DNA of 64,000 bases from Lysobacter sp. KIS68-7. Lineage in GTDB: Bacteria > Pseudomonadota > Gammaproteobacteria > Xanthomonadales > Xanthomonadaceae. The DNA is taken from positions 1,797,001 through 1,861,000 of the forward strand of contig NZ_CP089925.1 of assembly GCF_021284745.1 (NCBI RefSeq), in the 5' to 3' direction. The position numbers and the translations under genes were made by a program. Shown piece after piece: positions 15,263 through 22,349 of this stretch (the first letter of the stretch is position 1; each line of letters opens with the position of its first letter). The notes under the pieces are model-generated. The model saw only the letters and a program-made list of their open reading frames with translations. It was not told where the DNA came from and ran no database searches.

Positions 15263-15693
15263 CGAGGCGCATCGGTATAAACGCCCGGGACATACCGCTC
15301 CATGAGGGTCCGGGGGTGGAGTGGGGCAGTGAAACCATACTGCGCGTACAGCCCGTGCGCGTCGCCCGTGGCGAGCGTGAAGCGCCTGAGTCCCTGGAGC
15401 CTCGGGTGCGAGAACACGGCATCCATGAGCACCTTGCCGTAGCCCTTGCCGCGGTGCTCCGGGAGGACGAAGACGTCCACCAGGTTGGCGAACGTGGCGT
15501 AGTCCGAAATGACGCGCGCGAATGCCACCTGGGTATCCGCGAGGTAACCGCCGAAGCAGAGCGAGTGCTCGACGGAGGTCCGCACCAGGGCGAGTGGAAT
15601 GCCCTTGGCCCAATACGTTTCCTCCGAGAGGAAGCGATGGATGAGCGGGATGTCCAACTCGGCCTTGTCGTTGGAGATGCGAAGGTCTGTCAT
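15259..15693 (-). CDS. GNAT family N-acetyltransferase, array gene 3
   Basis: A 144-aa protein with the GNAT core: VAFARVISDYATFANLVDVF, then the acetyl-CoA loop LPEHRGKGYGKVLMDAVF (R/Q-x-x-G-x-G/A) and a C-terminal YAQYGFTAP. Substrate is unknown. The start at 15693 fits the usual N-terminus; an upstream ATG at 15750 would read through a palindrome. It is the only enzyme with a clear catalytic fold in the array. Confidence 0.88.
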   Translation of the reverse strand: MTDLRISNDKAELDIPLIHRFLSEETYWAKGIPLALVRTSVEHSLCFGGYLADTQVAFARVISDYATFANLVDVFVLPEHRGKGYGKVLMDAVFSHPRLQGLRRFTLATGDAHGLYAQYGFTAPLHPRTLMERYVPGVYTDAPR

Positions 15694-15730
15694 TGCGTCA
15701 CCCGAGAGTCCCTGCAGCACAATATCTTGA

Positions 15731-15760
15731 TGTCCGCTTAGGGTCGCCAATAGCGGGCAA
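15731..15760. repeat. Short palindrome, diverged class B copy
   Basis: TGTCCGCTTAGGGTCGCCAA followed by TAGCGGGCAA. It lies between array genes 3 and 4, 11 nt before the stop of gene 4. Confidence 0.65.
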
Positions 15761-15770
15761 TAACGAATCG

Positions 15771-16022
15771 CTACGCATCAGGCAATTGGCCATCCATGGA
15801 ATCTTGCCATCCATTCTCGTAGTAGTGCTCGCTATTGATAAGTAAGCACAGTGCATTGACGCGCTTCATGACCAAGCTGATGCCGTGATGGGTTGCGCCA
15901 TCGTCCAATGACATGCGGACGGGCATGTCTTGGTTCTCGAATGTCTGCAGTTCCTCAATGAGCTGTCGGATCGTCTTGCCAGACGTCACCCACTTAGGGA
16001 TTGGATGTCTAAGATCTTTCAT
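15771..16022 (-). CDS. Small hypothetical protein, array gene 4
   Basis: An 83-aa protein starting MKDLRHPIPKWVTSGKTIRQ. It has a LIEELQTFENQDMPVRMSLD segment reminiscent of small proteins that present a ligand-binding loop before a strand, then LVMKRVNALCLLINSEHYYE. GAGGGTT lies 10 nt before the ATG. It is separated from array gene 5 by only 50 nt, the one junction without a recognisable palindrome. No family name can be given. Confidence 0.55.
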   Translation of the reverse strand: MKDLRHPIPKWVTSGKTIRQLIEELQTFENQDMPVRMSLDDGATHHGISLVMKRVNALCLLINSEHYYENGWQDSMDGQLPDA

Positions 16023-16072
16023 GCTGTCTAACCCTCGACCGGACATCGCGCTTCGGCGCGAACGAATGGCGG

Positions 16073-16777
16073 CTAATTGGAGGCAAGTAGTTCCTGCCGC
16101 AGCACACTGATCACCACGCCATGCGCGACGACGATGGGGCTGCCATCGTGAACGGTGAATTCGAATCCCGGCCTCAGTCGTCCGGCCTGCAGGTCCGGCG
16201 CCAGAAACCACAACTCCGCCCTTGCGGATTGACCTGGCTGGACCTCTTGGCAGTCGAGGAACTCGATATGCGCGTCGTTGAACATCGTATGCCCGAGATG
16301 CTTTAGACCGAAGTCATTGTTTGGGCGCCAGCCACTCCGGCGTCCTCGAACCAGGCCGGAAACAAGCGTGATGTCAGCGAGCAGGTCGGGCGGAGATGGC
16401 GGTCGCGTCCGGCGAGGCGCGAGTTGAGCCACGCCTACCTGAAAAAGAAAGTACTGGCCCGGCTGCATCAAGTGTGGCGCGTGCTCACGCCACCAGTTCG
16501 CCGCGACCGGGTCAACGTCAGCGAGGAGATGGATGGCTGCTTGTGCTTCGACCAGGTATCCCGACCCGCGCGCGGTTCGACGAAACATGCGGGCGAACCA
16601 TTGGCCGACGCGAGTTCGAGGGCGCGTCAGAACGCCGAAGGTGTGATGAGTGTGTGCGTGCGAGCAGGTTTGTGCGAGCGGCAAGGACAGGCCGACCCAT
16701 GTCTGCCGGACCCACAGGGGCGCTTCCCCAGGGGGCGTCGATGTGATCAGGATGGAGACGTTGTCGCAAAGGTTCAT
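16073..16777 (-). CDS. EF-Tu domain-3-like protein, array gene 5
   Basis: A 234-aa protein. The N-terminal part holds APLWVRQTWVGLSLPL. The C-terminal ~90 residues (DITLVSGLVRGRRSGWRPNN, then VQPGQSARAELWFLAPDL and RLRPGFEFTVHDG) resemble the beta-barrel of EF-Tu domain 3 as found in stand-alone EF-Tu-like proteins. No GTPase domain is present. The product is basic, has no signal peptide and is of unknown role. The frame begins at an ATG at 16777. Confidence 0.65.
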   Translation of the reverse strand: MNLCDNVSILITSTPPGEAPLWVRQTWVGLSLPLAQTCSHAHTHHTFGVLTRPRTRVGQWFARMFRRTARGSGYLVEAQAAIHLLADVDPVAANWWREHAPHLMQPGQYFLFQVGVAQLAPRRTRPPSPPDLLADITLVSGLVRGRRSGWRPNNDFGLKHLGHTMFNDAHIEFLDCQEVQPGQSARAELWFLAPDLQAGRLRPGFEFTVHDGSPIVVAHGVVISVLRQELLASN

Positions 16778-16824
16778 GCGAGTTCATCAGCGCGGGTCAT
16801 TCGTGCAGCCTACCGGACCACGTT

Positions 16825-16850
16825 CAATTTCGGCCAGAAGCGGTCACTCG
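16825..16850. repeat. Short palindrome, A/B hybrid copy
   Basis: CAATTTCGGCCAGAAGCGGT followed by CACTCG: a class A loop with a class B right end; the left arm is degenerate. It lies between array genes 5 and 6. Confidence 0.65.
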
Positions 16851-16859
16851 TTCCCTTGA

Positions 16860-17132
16860 CTAGTCAAGCCGGCACCAGAAGGCGAGCGTGTATCTCCCCA
16901 AGTCAATCGACTCCCAATCTGCGGGCTCGTGGATTGGCATGTCCAGAGTGACGGTCCTGAGGTCGATGTGCGCAGGGAACTCGGACAGGACGATGTCCGC
17001 CGCATCCTGACCCAGCTTGTGCGTGGCCCGAAACGCGGGGCAAGTGCTGACGACCTGCTCGGCGCCGACACGGATTTCAGTGCGGGCTAGCAGCGCATCG
17101 TTGTTGTCAAAGAGAGCCAAGTCAACGCGCAT
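16860..17132 (-). CDS. Small hypothetical protein, array gene 6
   Basis: A 90-aa protein starting MRVDLALFDNNDALLARTEI, alternating strand-like segments and ending in TLAFWCRLD. It has two cysteines, no signal peptide and no membrane segment. Length and composition suggest a single small beta-rich domain. Palindromes flank it on both sides. No family is recognised. Confidence 0.55.
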   Translation of the reverse strand: MRVDLALFDNNDALLARTEIRVGAEQVVSTCPAFRATHKLGQDAADIVLSEFPAHIDLRTVTLDMPIHEPADWESIDLGRYTLAFWCRLD

Positions 17133-17172
17133 CGATGCTTCTCTGGTTCCAAGTGAGGGAAGCCGTAAGGGA

Positions 17173-17201
17173 TGACCGCTTTCGGCCAGAAGCGGACATT
17201 C
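17173..17201. repeat. Short palindrome, class A copy with class B left end
   Basis: TGACCGCTTTCGGCCAGAAG followed by CGGACATTC. The left arm starts TGACCGC, which would pair exactly with the class B right arm GCGGTCA. It lies between array genes 6 and 7. Confidence 0.8.
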
Positions 17202-17206
17202 GGCGT

Positions 17207-17452
17207 CTACAGGTTGTGCAATGGAAACCAGACGCCGCGGATCACGATAGGGCCGGCATTCGGAACGACGTGATTCTGATCAAGGGCGCTGAACTCCACG
17301 TCCGATAAAACTTCGACGATCTTCTCGCCCGGGCGCGGGTACCCGAAATCGCTAAGCAGCTGCATTGCGTCGTCTTGCGACGCAGCGGTGACCCCGTACC
17401 CGAAGCCCGGGGTTGTCGTGAACCAGAATGGGATGAGCAATTCTCGGTGCAT
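17207..17452 (-). CDS. Small hypothetical protein, array gene 7
   Basis: An 81-aa protein starting MHRELLIPFWFTTTPGFGYG, with a helix (ASQDDAMQLLSDFGYPRPGE) and a C-terminal strand pair ending IVIRGVWFPLHNL. The frame is compact and hydrophobic at both ends, with no export signal. Palindromes flank it on both sides. No family is recognised. Confidence 0.6.
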   Translation of the reverse strand: MHRELLIPFWFTTTPGFGYGVTAASQDDAMQLLSDFGYPRPGEKIVEVLSDVEFSALDQNHVVPNAGPIVIRGVWFPLHNL

Positions 17453-17482
17453 GGGGTTGGAGTGAAGTCGAGAGCGTGGAGC

Positions 17483-17514
17483 GAGTGTCCGCTATCGGCC
17501 AGAAGCGGACACTC
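17483..17514. repeat. Short palindrome, class A copy with 11-bp stem
   Basis: GAGTGTCCGCT at 17483-17493 pairs perfectly with AGCGGACACTC at 17504-17514. The change at the right end (ACACTC rather than ACATTC) keeps the stem paired. It lies between array genes 7 and 8. Confidence 0.9.
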
Positions 17515-17525
17515 AGTTGGCCAAC

Positions 17526-17816
17526 TTACAACTTGGCAACTTCAGAGCGCCAGTAGACCCCGTCCTCGTCAGCGAACGCCAGGTGGCCCCACTTCGGATC
17601 GTGGATCACGATGCCATTGAACATGATGTCGTCAGGATTGCCCTGCTCATCTACTTCGTCTTGAACGAACGTAAAGCGCATCCCAACGGCGTCAGCGGGC
17701 GTCAAGCCCAACTTGGCCAGATCGTCCACAGAGCCGCGACACAGCAAGTAGCCGCGTTCGATCATCGCTGCGTTGAGGTCGATATAAATCTCGGGAAAGG
17801 GGTGAGGTTGTCTCAT
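17526..17816 (-). CDS. Small hypothetical protein, array gene 8
   Basis: A 96-aa acidic protein starting MRQPHPFPEIYIDLNAAMIE, with GYLLCRGSVDDLAKLGLTPA, then GMRFTFVQDEVDEQGNPDDI and a C-terminal WGHLAFADEDGVYWRSEV. The alternating acidic strands and turns suggest a small soluble fold, possibly metal-binding or immunity-like, but there is no direct evidence. Flanked by palindromes. Confidence 0.6.
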   Translation of the reverse strand: MRQPHPFPEIYIDLNAAMIERGYLLCRGSVDDLAKLGLTPADAVGMRFTFVQDEVDEQGNPDDIMFNGIVIHDPKWGHLAFADEDGVYWRSEVAKL

Positions 17817-17914
17817 GTGACGACCACTTATGTAACCCTCTGAGTCCGCGCTAGCCCAAGCAAGCGGCGGTCGACCAACAACACACGCACGGCCGCTCGG
17901 TCGCCTAGACCCAA

Positions 17915-17943
17915 TGTCCGCTTTGGGTCGTTAGCGGTCACCT
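17915..17943. repeat. Short palindrome, class B copy
   Basis: TGTCCGCTTTGGGTCGTTAG followed by CGGTCACCT. It lies in the 186-nt gap between array genes 8 and 9. Confidence 0.8.
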
Positions 17944-18002
17944 GGTGACGATGGCAGCGTCGCCATAAGCACAGATGGGCCAATCAGAGTCCTTCGCCGC
18001 GG

Positions 18003-18302
18003 TCAGTTGCACCATTGCCGCTCGCAAGGAACGCCATCGTTGTTGCCGTCCATCTTGGTGTTGGGGCAGTGCTGGACGAAGTACGTCGCTTCAGCGCAAG
18101 AAGTCATTTGGGAGCACATAGTGCGCCCGTCGCATTTGAACAATGAGGCGGCGGCTTTGTCTTCGCGAGCTAGCGGAATCGAGGGGGATGCCGTGCTTTC
18201 AGGCCGTTGCCAAGCGGAGCCGTTCGCAGATGGCGACCTGTACTTTGCATACCCGAACCAGGCGATGCCAGCGACTAGGACAAGGATCAGGAGCTTCTTC
18301 AC
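18003..18302 (-). CDS. Excalibur calcium-binding domain protein, array gene 9
   Basis: A 99-aa protein with an N-terminal signal anchor (MKKLLILVLVAGIAWFGYAK), a linker and a C-terminal Excalibur domain: CDGRTMCSQMTSCAEATYFV, then MDGNNDGVPCERQWC with the DxDGxxCE-type calcium site (here DGNNDGVPCE). Excalibur domains are extracellular. The ATG is at 18302; the region upstream is shared with the divergent lipoprotein gene at 18503. Confidence 0.9.
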   Translation of the reverse strand: MKKLLILVLVAGIAWFGYAKYRSPSANGSAWQRPESTASPSIPLAREDKAAASLFKCDGRTMCSQMTSCAEATYFVQHCPNTKMDGNNDGVPCERQWCN

Positions 18303-18377
18303 CAGTTCCGCCTCTCAGGTTCTCAAGGGGCCAATTAGCGCGTTCCCGATGCGACCGCCTTAAGAATTTTTCTCGGA

Positions 18378-18405
18378 TGTCCGCTATGGGGCGAATGTGG
18401 TCACC
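18378..18405. repeat. Short palindrome, diverged class B copy
   Basis: TGTCCGCTATGGGGCGAATG followed by TGGTCACC. It lies between the divergent genes at 18302 and 18503, at the right end of the main repeat cluster. Confidence 0.65.
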
Positions 18406-18502
18406 CAGCCTGGCGCTGCAGCATCGGGTTCAGACGACGCGCGGTGGAGTAGGCCACGCCCCCCTGATATAAACGGCCGAGGGGACGGACGTCGGAGATC
18501 TC

Positions 18503-19402
18503 GTGCATCGCATGCTCCCAATGTTGTTGCTGCTTTCATTCGGCGTGGCGGGCTGCGCTTCGCAAGGCACACAGCAGTCGGTCGAAGACTCCACTTCGCG
18601 CTTCAAGATGCTTGCCGGGGCAACGACGCCGGCCGCGTGGCACCCCGGCGCCACGTGGTCCTTCATCGCGTTGAACAAGAACGGGGGAATCGAAAGCGCG
18701 TTCGTCTTCGAAGTCACGGACCGCATTGCGAGTACGTGCTCGGGAGGCGAATGGAAGCAACTGCAGGTCATCGCGGGAGATCGCAAGCGACTCAGCCAAC
18801 CCGCGTATTCGATCCAAGGCCGCAATCTGCTGATCTTGCTGTCGACCGCCTTGTGCGATGCGGAGCCTGGATTTCGAGGAGAGCTGTCTGACGCAGGATT
18901 TACGGGTCGGAGCGAGTTCTCGCACCTCCTCGGCATGGAGGAGTTTGGGAAAGCGTATGGCGTGCCTGTAGACGCGACACCCGACGGTCGGAAGCCCGAG
19001 CTCACCCAGGACGAACTTGCGCTGGGCGTCGCAAGCCTGGGCCTGCCGTACCCGGGCTTGATTGCACGAATGGGATCCCCCGTGCGGGAGTCCGACACTG
19101 GCGAAGGCCGGCAATTGGAGTACCGCGGCCTGACGGTATGGATCGAAAAGGTAGCAAGTCATCCCGATCTGCCAACGCGGATCTACGAGGTGCTCAGCAC
19201 ATCTCCGACGCAGTGCACGCCGTCCGGCATCTGCCCGGGAATGCCGCTTGCGCGCGCAACTGCGATGTATGGCGCACCGGTCGTGGCGGATCGCGAGGAT
19301 GGACGCTTCTTCGAGTACGTCGCGAAGGACGCATCGTGCTGGCTGCAGGTGGCCACGCGCGATGACGTCATTCGTTCGATTCGAGCGGAGTGCCAGCCGT
19401 AA
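18503..19402 (+). CDS. Lipoprotein of unknown function
   Basis: A 299-aa protein with lipoprotein signal LLLLSFGVAGC (Cys about residue 18). The mature part begins with an Arg/Thr-rich segment and ends in two short repeats of the type MGSPVRESDTGEGRQLEYRG and MYGAPVVADREDGRFFEYVA, suggesting a small duplicated C-terminal module. A GGAG lies 5 nt before the GTG at 18503; an in-frame ATG at 18512 is the alternative start. It is probably membrane-attached in the periplasm. Confidence 0.75.
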   Translation: MHRMLPMLLLLSFGVAGCASQGTQQSVEDSTSRFKMLAGATTPAAWHPGATWSFIALNKNGGIESAFVFEVTDRIASTCSGGEWKQLQVIAGDRKRLSQPAYSIQGRNLLILLSTALCDAEPGFRGELSDAGFTGRSEFSHLLGMEEFGKAYGVPVDATPDGRKPELTQDELALGVASLGLPYPGLIARMGSPVRESDTGEGRQLEYRGLTVWIEKVASHPDLPTRIYEVLSTSPTQCTPSGICPGMPLARATAMYGAPVVADREDGRFFEYVAKDASCWLQVATRDDVIRSIRAECQP

Positions 19403-19574
19403 TCTCAAGCGCTGTAAGCACCCCCGCATTGCCGACGGGGCTAGCGGTTCGCCTGTCTGGCTGGTTGCCAACGCTCACCTGGTGACCCATGAAAATGGCC
19501 TGACAATGACCAACGGCACAATTCCCGACCCCGCCTGTCCCGCGAGACTCCGCGTTCATTCCAAGGAGTCCTGC

Positions 19575-19868
19575 ATGTCCAGCAAGCGCATTGCCCTGAC
19601 GTTCGCGGCCCTGATGACCGTCGCATCGGCCGCCCACGCCCAGCATTCCTCGGGCAGCATCGTCGGTACCGCGGTCACCGGCGACGTCATCGACGTCAAG
19701 GGATCCGACACCGGCTTCCACCGCGAGCTCAAGATCGACGAGGACGGCAAGTTCCAGCTGCGGTCCGTGCCGGTCGGCAGCTACATCGTCACCGTGACGC
19801 ACGCAGACGGCACGACGACCGAGTCGTCGGTGGAAGTGCGCGTGGGGTCGGCGGCGCGGGTGAAGTAG
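19575..19868 (+). CDS. Carboxypeptidase regulatory-like domain protein, exported
   Basis: A 97-aa protein with signal peptide IALTFAALMTVASAAHA. It then forms a single small beta-sandwich like carboxypeptidase regulatory domains: SIVGTAVTGDVIDVKGSDTG, RELKIDEDGKFQLRSVPVGS, YIVTVTHADGTT. Such domains often sit at the N-terminus of Oar-type TonB receptors; here it is free-standing. AAGGAG lies 8 nt before the ATG at 19575, which decides the start over upstream alternatives. Confidence 0.82.
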   Translation: MSSKRIALTFAALMTVASAAHAQHSSGSIVGTAVTGDVIDVKGSDTGFHRELKIDEDGKFQLRSVPVGSYIVTVTHADGTTTESSVEVRVGSAARVK

Positions 19869-19883
19869 TTTCGCCGCGTGCGC

Positions 19884-20333
19884 TCAGCGCACGCGTTCGA
19901 CCTGGTCGATGTAAGCCCCGTATCCCGCCGCTTCCATCTCCTCCAAGGGGACGAAGCGCAGGGACGCGGAGTTGATGCAGTAACGCAACCCACCTTGGTC
20001 GCGCGGGCCGTCGTCGAACACGTGGCCGAGGTGGCTGTCGCCATGCGTCGAACGCACCTCCGTGCGCACCATGCCGTACGAGGTGTCGTTCAGCTCCTTG
20101 ATGTGCCCGGACTGGATCGGCTTGGTGAAACTGGGCCAGCCGCAGCCCGACTCGAACTTCGCCGACGAGGCGAACAAGGGCTCGCCCGACACGATGTCGA
20201 CGTAGATGCCCGGGCGATCTTCGTGCAGCAAAGCGCCGCTGCCGGCGCGCTCGGTGGCGCCTTCCTGCGTCACCAGGTATTGCTCGCGGGTGAGCCTGGC
20301 GATGGCATCGGGGTTCTTGGTGTATTCGGGCAT
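19884..20333 (-). CDS. msrB: Peptide-methionine (R)-S-oxide reductase
   Basis: A 149-aa MsrB reducing methionine-R-sulfoxide in oxidised proteins. Landmarks are [30 protein letters not shown] and the catalytic [11 protein letters not shown]. The usual CxxC pairs of the zinc-containing form are not seen (the first pair position reads SGEPLF), so this is a zinc-free variant. It starts 7 nt after the DUF2277 stop on the same strand. Confidence 0.95.
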   Translation of the reverse strand: MPEYTKNPDAIARLTREQYLVTQEGATERAGSGALLHEDRPGIYVDIVSGEPLFASSAKFESGCGWPSFTKPIQSGHIKELNDTSYGMVRTEVRSTHGDSHLGHVFDDGPRDQGGLRYCINSASLRFVPLEEMEAAGYGAYIDQVERVR

Positions 20334-20340
20334 GGGGACC

Positions 20341-20619
20341 TCAACGGACCGGTGCGCCGAAGCGCTTGGCAGAAAGCATCGCCGCTTTGTTGCGCTCGAC
20401 TTCGCGGTCCTTCGGCGGGGTGAAGGTGGTCAGCGAATCGATCAGCGTCCTGGCCGCATCGCTGACTTGTTGCACGGCCAGGTTGAACGCCGCCTCATTG
20501 GCCTTCGATGGTGCGTTGAACCCGCTCAGCTTGCGCACGAATTGCACGGCCGAGGCGCGGATCTCGTCGTCCGTTGCCGGTGGGGCAAAGTTGAAAAGGG
20601 TTTTGATGTTCCTGCACAT
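20341..20619 (-). CDS. DUF2277 family protein
   Basis: A 92-aa protein with the family start [20 protein letters not shown] and a downstream helical [23 protein letters not shown]2277 proteins are small and cytosolic, of unknown function, and often sit near redox genes. Here it is the first gene of a pair with msrB. Confidence 0.85.
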   Translation of the reverse strand: MCRNIKTLFNFAPPATDDEIRASAVQFVRKLSGFNAPSKANEAAFNLAVQQVSDAARTLIDSLTTFTPPKDREVERNKAAMLSAKRFGAPVR

Positions 20620-20691
20620 GGCGCCTCCGGGACGGGCTCGGCTTTGCAGATATTAGACCCGTGGGTGTGATCGCCCATGAATGATTGCTGG

Positions 20692-21384
20692 TCAGACTGC
20701 GGCACCGAACAGGCGCCCCACCCCGGCGGTCAGCCCCATTGCCAGCGCACCCCAGAATGCGACGCGCAGTGCCCCTCTGACGATCGATGCGCCGCCTGCA
20801 TACGCAGCAACACCGCCCAGGCCAAGCAGCGCAAGCAGCGTGGTCAGCGTAATCCACGTCGCGGCGTTGGCCGTGGAGACCACCGACGCAACGACAGGAA
20901 GCGTCGCGCCAACGGCGAACGAGAGTGCGGATGCAATCGCCGCCTGCACGGGACGCGCGCGCAAGGTTTCGGTGATGCCCAGTTCGTCGCGGATATGTGC
21001 ACCCAGGGCGTCGTGCGCCATGAGTTGATCTGCGACCTGCGTGGCGAGCTGTTCGTCGAGCCCGCGACGGCGGTAGATGGCCACCAGCTCCGCGCGCTCC
21101 AGGTCCGGCTGCGATTCGAGTTCCCGCGTTTCCCGCGAGATGTCCGCCTTTTCGGTATCGGCCTGCGATTGGACCGAGACATACTCACCCGCAGCCATCG
21201 ACATCGCGCCAGCCGCGAGTCCTGCGACGCCGGCCGTCAACACCGCCGCCGATCCGGCACCCGTGGCGGCGACGCCGACCATCAGGCTGGCGGTTGAAAT
21301 AACGCCATCGTTCGCCCCGAGCACCGCGGCGCGCAGCCAACCAATTCGTGAAGCCTTGTGCCACTCGGCGTGGAGATGGGGCAT
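20692..21384 (-). CDS. VIT1/CCC1 family (vacuolar-iron-transporter-like) protein
   Basis: A 230-aa membrane protein with about five membrane segments. The first (LRAAVLGANDGVISTASLMV) carries the family signature; a charged cytosolic loop (about 75-135, rich in E and R: ETRELESQPDLERAELVAIY) follows. Eukaryotic relatives move iron or manganese; the substrate here is unknown. It starts 9 nt after the upstream usp stop, so the two are cotranscribed and likely share the FNR/ANR box at 22279. Confidence 0.88.
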   Translation of the reverse strand: MPHLHAEWHKASRIGWLRAAVLGANDGVISTASLMVGVAATGAGSAAVLTAGVAGLAAGAMSMAAGEYVSVQSQADTEKADISRETRELESQPDLERAELVAIYRRRGLDEQLATQVADQLMAHDALGAHIRDELGITETLRARPVQAAIASALSFAVGATLPVVASVVSTANAATWITLTTLLALLGLGGVAAYAGGASIVRGALRVAFWGALAMGLTAGVGRLFGAAV

Positions 21385-21393
21385 GCGTGCTCC

Positions 21394-22230
21394 TCAATGC
21401 GCGAACAGGATGGGGATCGGCGTCCCGGCCAGAAGATCGCGGGTGGTGCCACCCAGCAGCCATTCTCGCAGGCGTGAATGACCATACCCGCCGGCGATCA
21501 GGAGCTGGGAACGCGAGTGGGCTGCATGGATCAGGAGTCGCGTCGCCACCGATTGTCCGTTGCAAGTCAGGTGCGTCACGGTGGGAGCGATGTCGTGTCG
21601 GGACAGGTGATCCTGCAATGGTTGTGCCGTCGCCGAATTCGCGCCTGGTGAAGCATCGACCATCGCGCACTCGAGTGCCGTCTGGTGGTCGAAGATGCCG
21701 AGCGAGATCGCACCATGCAGTGCACGCGATGCTTCCATGCTCGAGTCCCACGCCACCGTTGCCCGGTGGAAGCGCGAAGGCGCGGCGCACTCCGCCGGCA
21801 CGACGAGGAGCGGTCGGCCGCTCTCGAAGAGCATGACGCTGAAATACGCACGAGCGAACGACGCGTCGTCGGCACCGCGGATCGGCGCTGGGATGACGCA
21901 CAGGTCGGCGATCCTTCCCCGGCGCGCGCAGGCGCGCATTTCATCGTAGGTCGGCGCATCGACCACGACGTCCCAGGAGCAAGGCGCGTCGCCCACCGAC
22001 TCCCGGATCGCTTGCGCGCGGGCCTGTGCATCCGCGTCGATGTGGCCCGTCATCGAAGCAATCACCTTGTCCGGCGCGATTCCCCAGGGGCTGGGCATCG
22101 GCGTCGGATACTGGACAGGGACAAGGACCGTCAGATGGGCGTCGCGCGTGGCGGCCAGTCCGAGCGCATAGCGCAAGGCCGTGTCATCTCCGGTGGTTCC
22201 GGTCAGCGGCAGCAGGATGTCGCGAAGCAT
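21394..22230 (-). CDS. Tandem-domain universal stress protein
   Basis: A 278-aa protein with two Usp domains. It starts MLRDILLPLTGTTGDDTALR and ends with LLIAGGYGHSRLREWLLGGT, the ATP-binding-type signature. GGAGG lies 8 nt before the ATG at 22230, preferred over an upstream ATG at 22257. It is a paralogue of the divergent gene at 22350 (which ends LIVAGGYGHSRMREWVLGGA). Usp proteins help survival under oxygen limitation and other stress. Confidence 0.92.
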   Translation of the reverse strand: MLRDILLPLTGTTGDDTALRYALGLAATRDAHLTVLVPVQYPTPMPSPWGIAPDKVIASMTGHIDADAQARAQAIRESVGDAPCSWDVVVDAPTYDEMRACARRGRIADLCVIPAPIRGADDASFARAYFSVMLFESGRPLLVVPAECAAPSRFHRATVAWDSSMEASRALHGAISLGIFDHQTALECAMVDASPGANSATAQPLQDHLSRHDIAPTVTHLTCNGQSVATRLLIHAAHSRSQLLIAGGYGHSRLREWLLGGTTRDLLAGTPIPILFAH

Positions 22231-22278
22231 ACGCAGCACCTCCAAGCTTGACTCCATCACGGTTCGTGCCCCTTTCCA

Positions 22279-22292
22279 TTGATCTGGATCAA
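22279..22292. promoter_or_regulatory. FNR/ANR-type box between divergent usp genes
   Basis: TTGATCTGGATCAA is a perfect match to the consensus TTGAT-N4-ATCAA bound by FNR/ANR oxygen-sensing regulators. Its centre lies about 55 nt from the left usp start and about 64 nt from the right one, so one site could serve both promoters. Regulation is inferred from the site only; no FNR/ANR gene is in the window. Confidence 0.8.
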
Positions 22293-22349
22293 GGAACGCC
22301 GCTCCACGGGCGCGCATCGTGATTCCGACCTCCTCACTGAGGTGCGAAC

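Noticed and set aside
15771..15800. Third CCATCCATGG composite element
   Set aside because: The motif lies inside the coding end of the 15771-16022 gene and lacks inverted arms.
13945..18302. Chromosomal integron cassette array
   Set aside because: No integron integrase is visible, and only one junction (GTCTAAC at about 16025) has an attC-like end without the partner site. The shared palindrome lacks the RYYYAAC/GTTRRRY cores.
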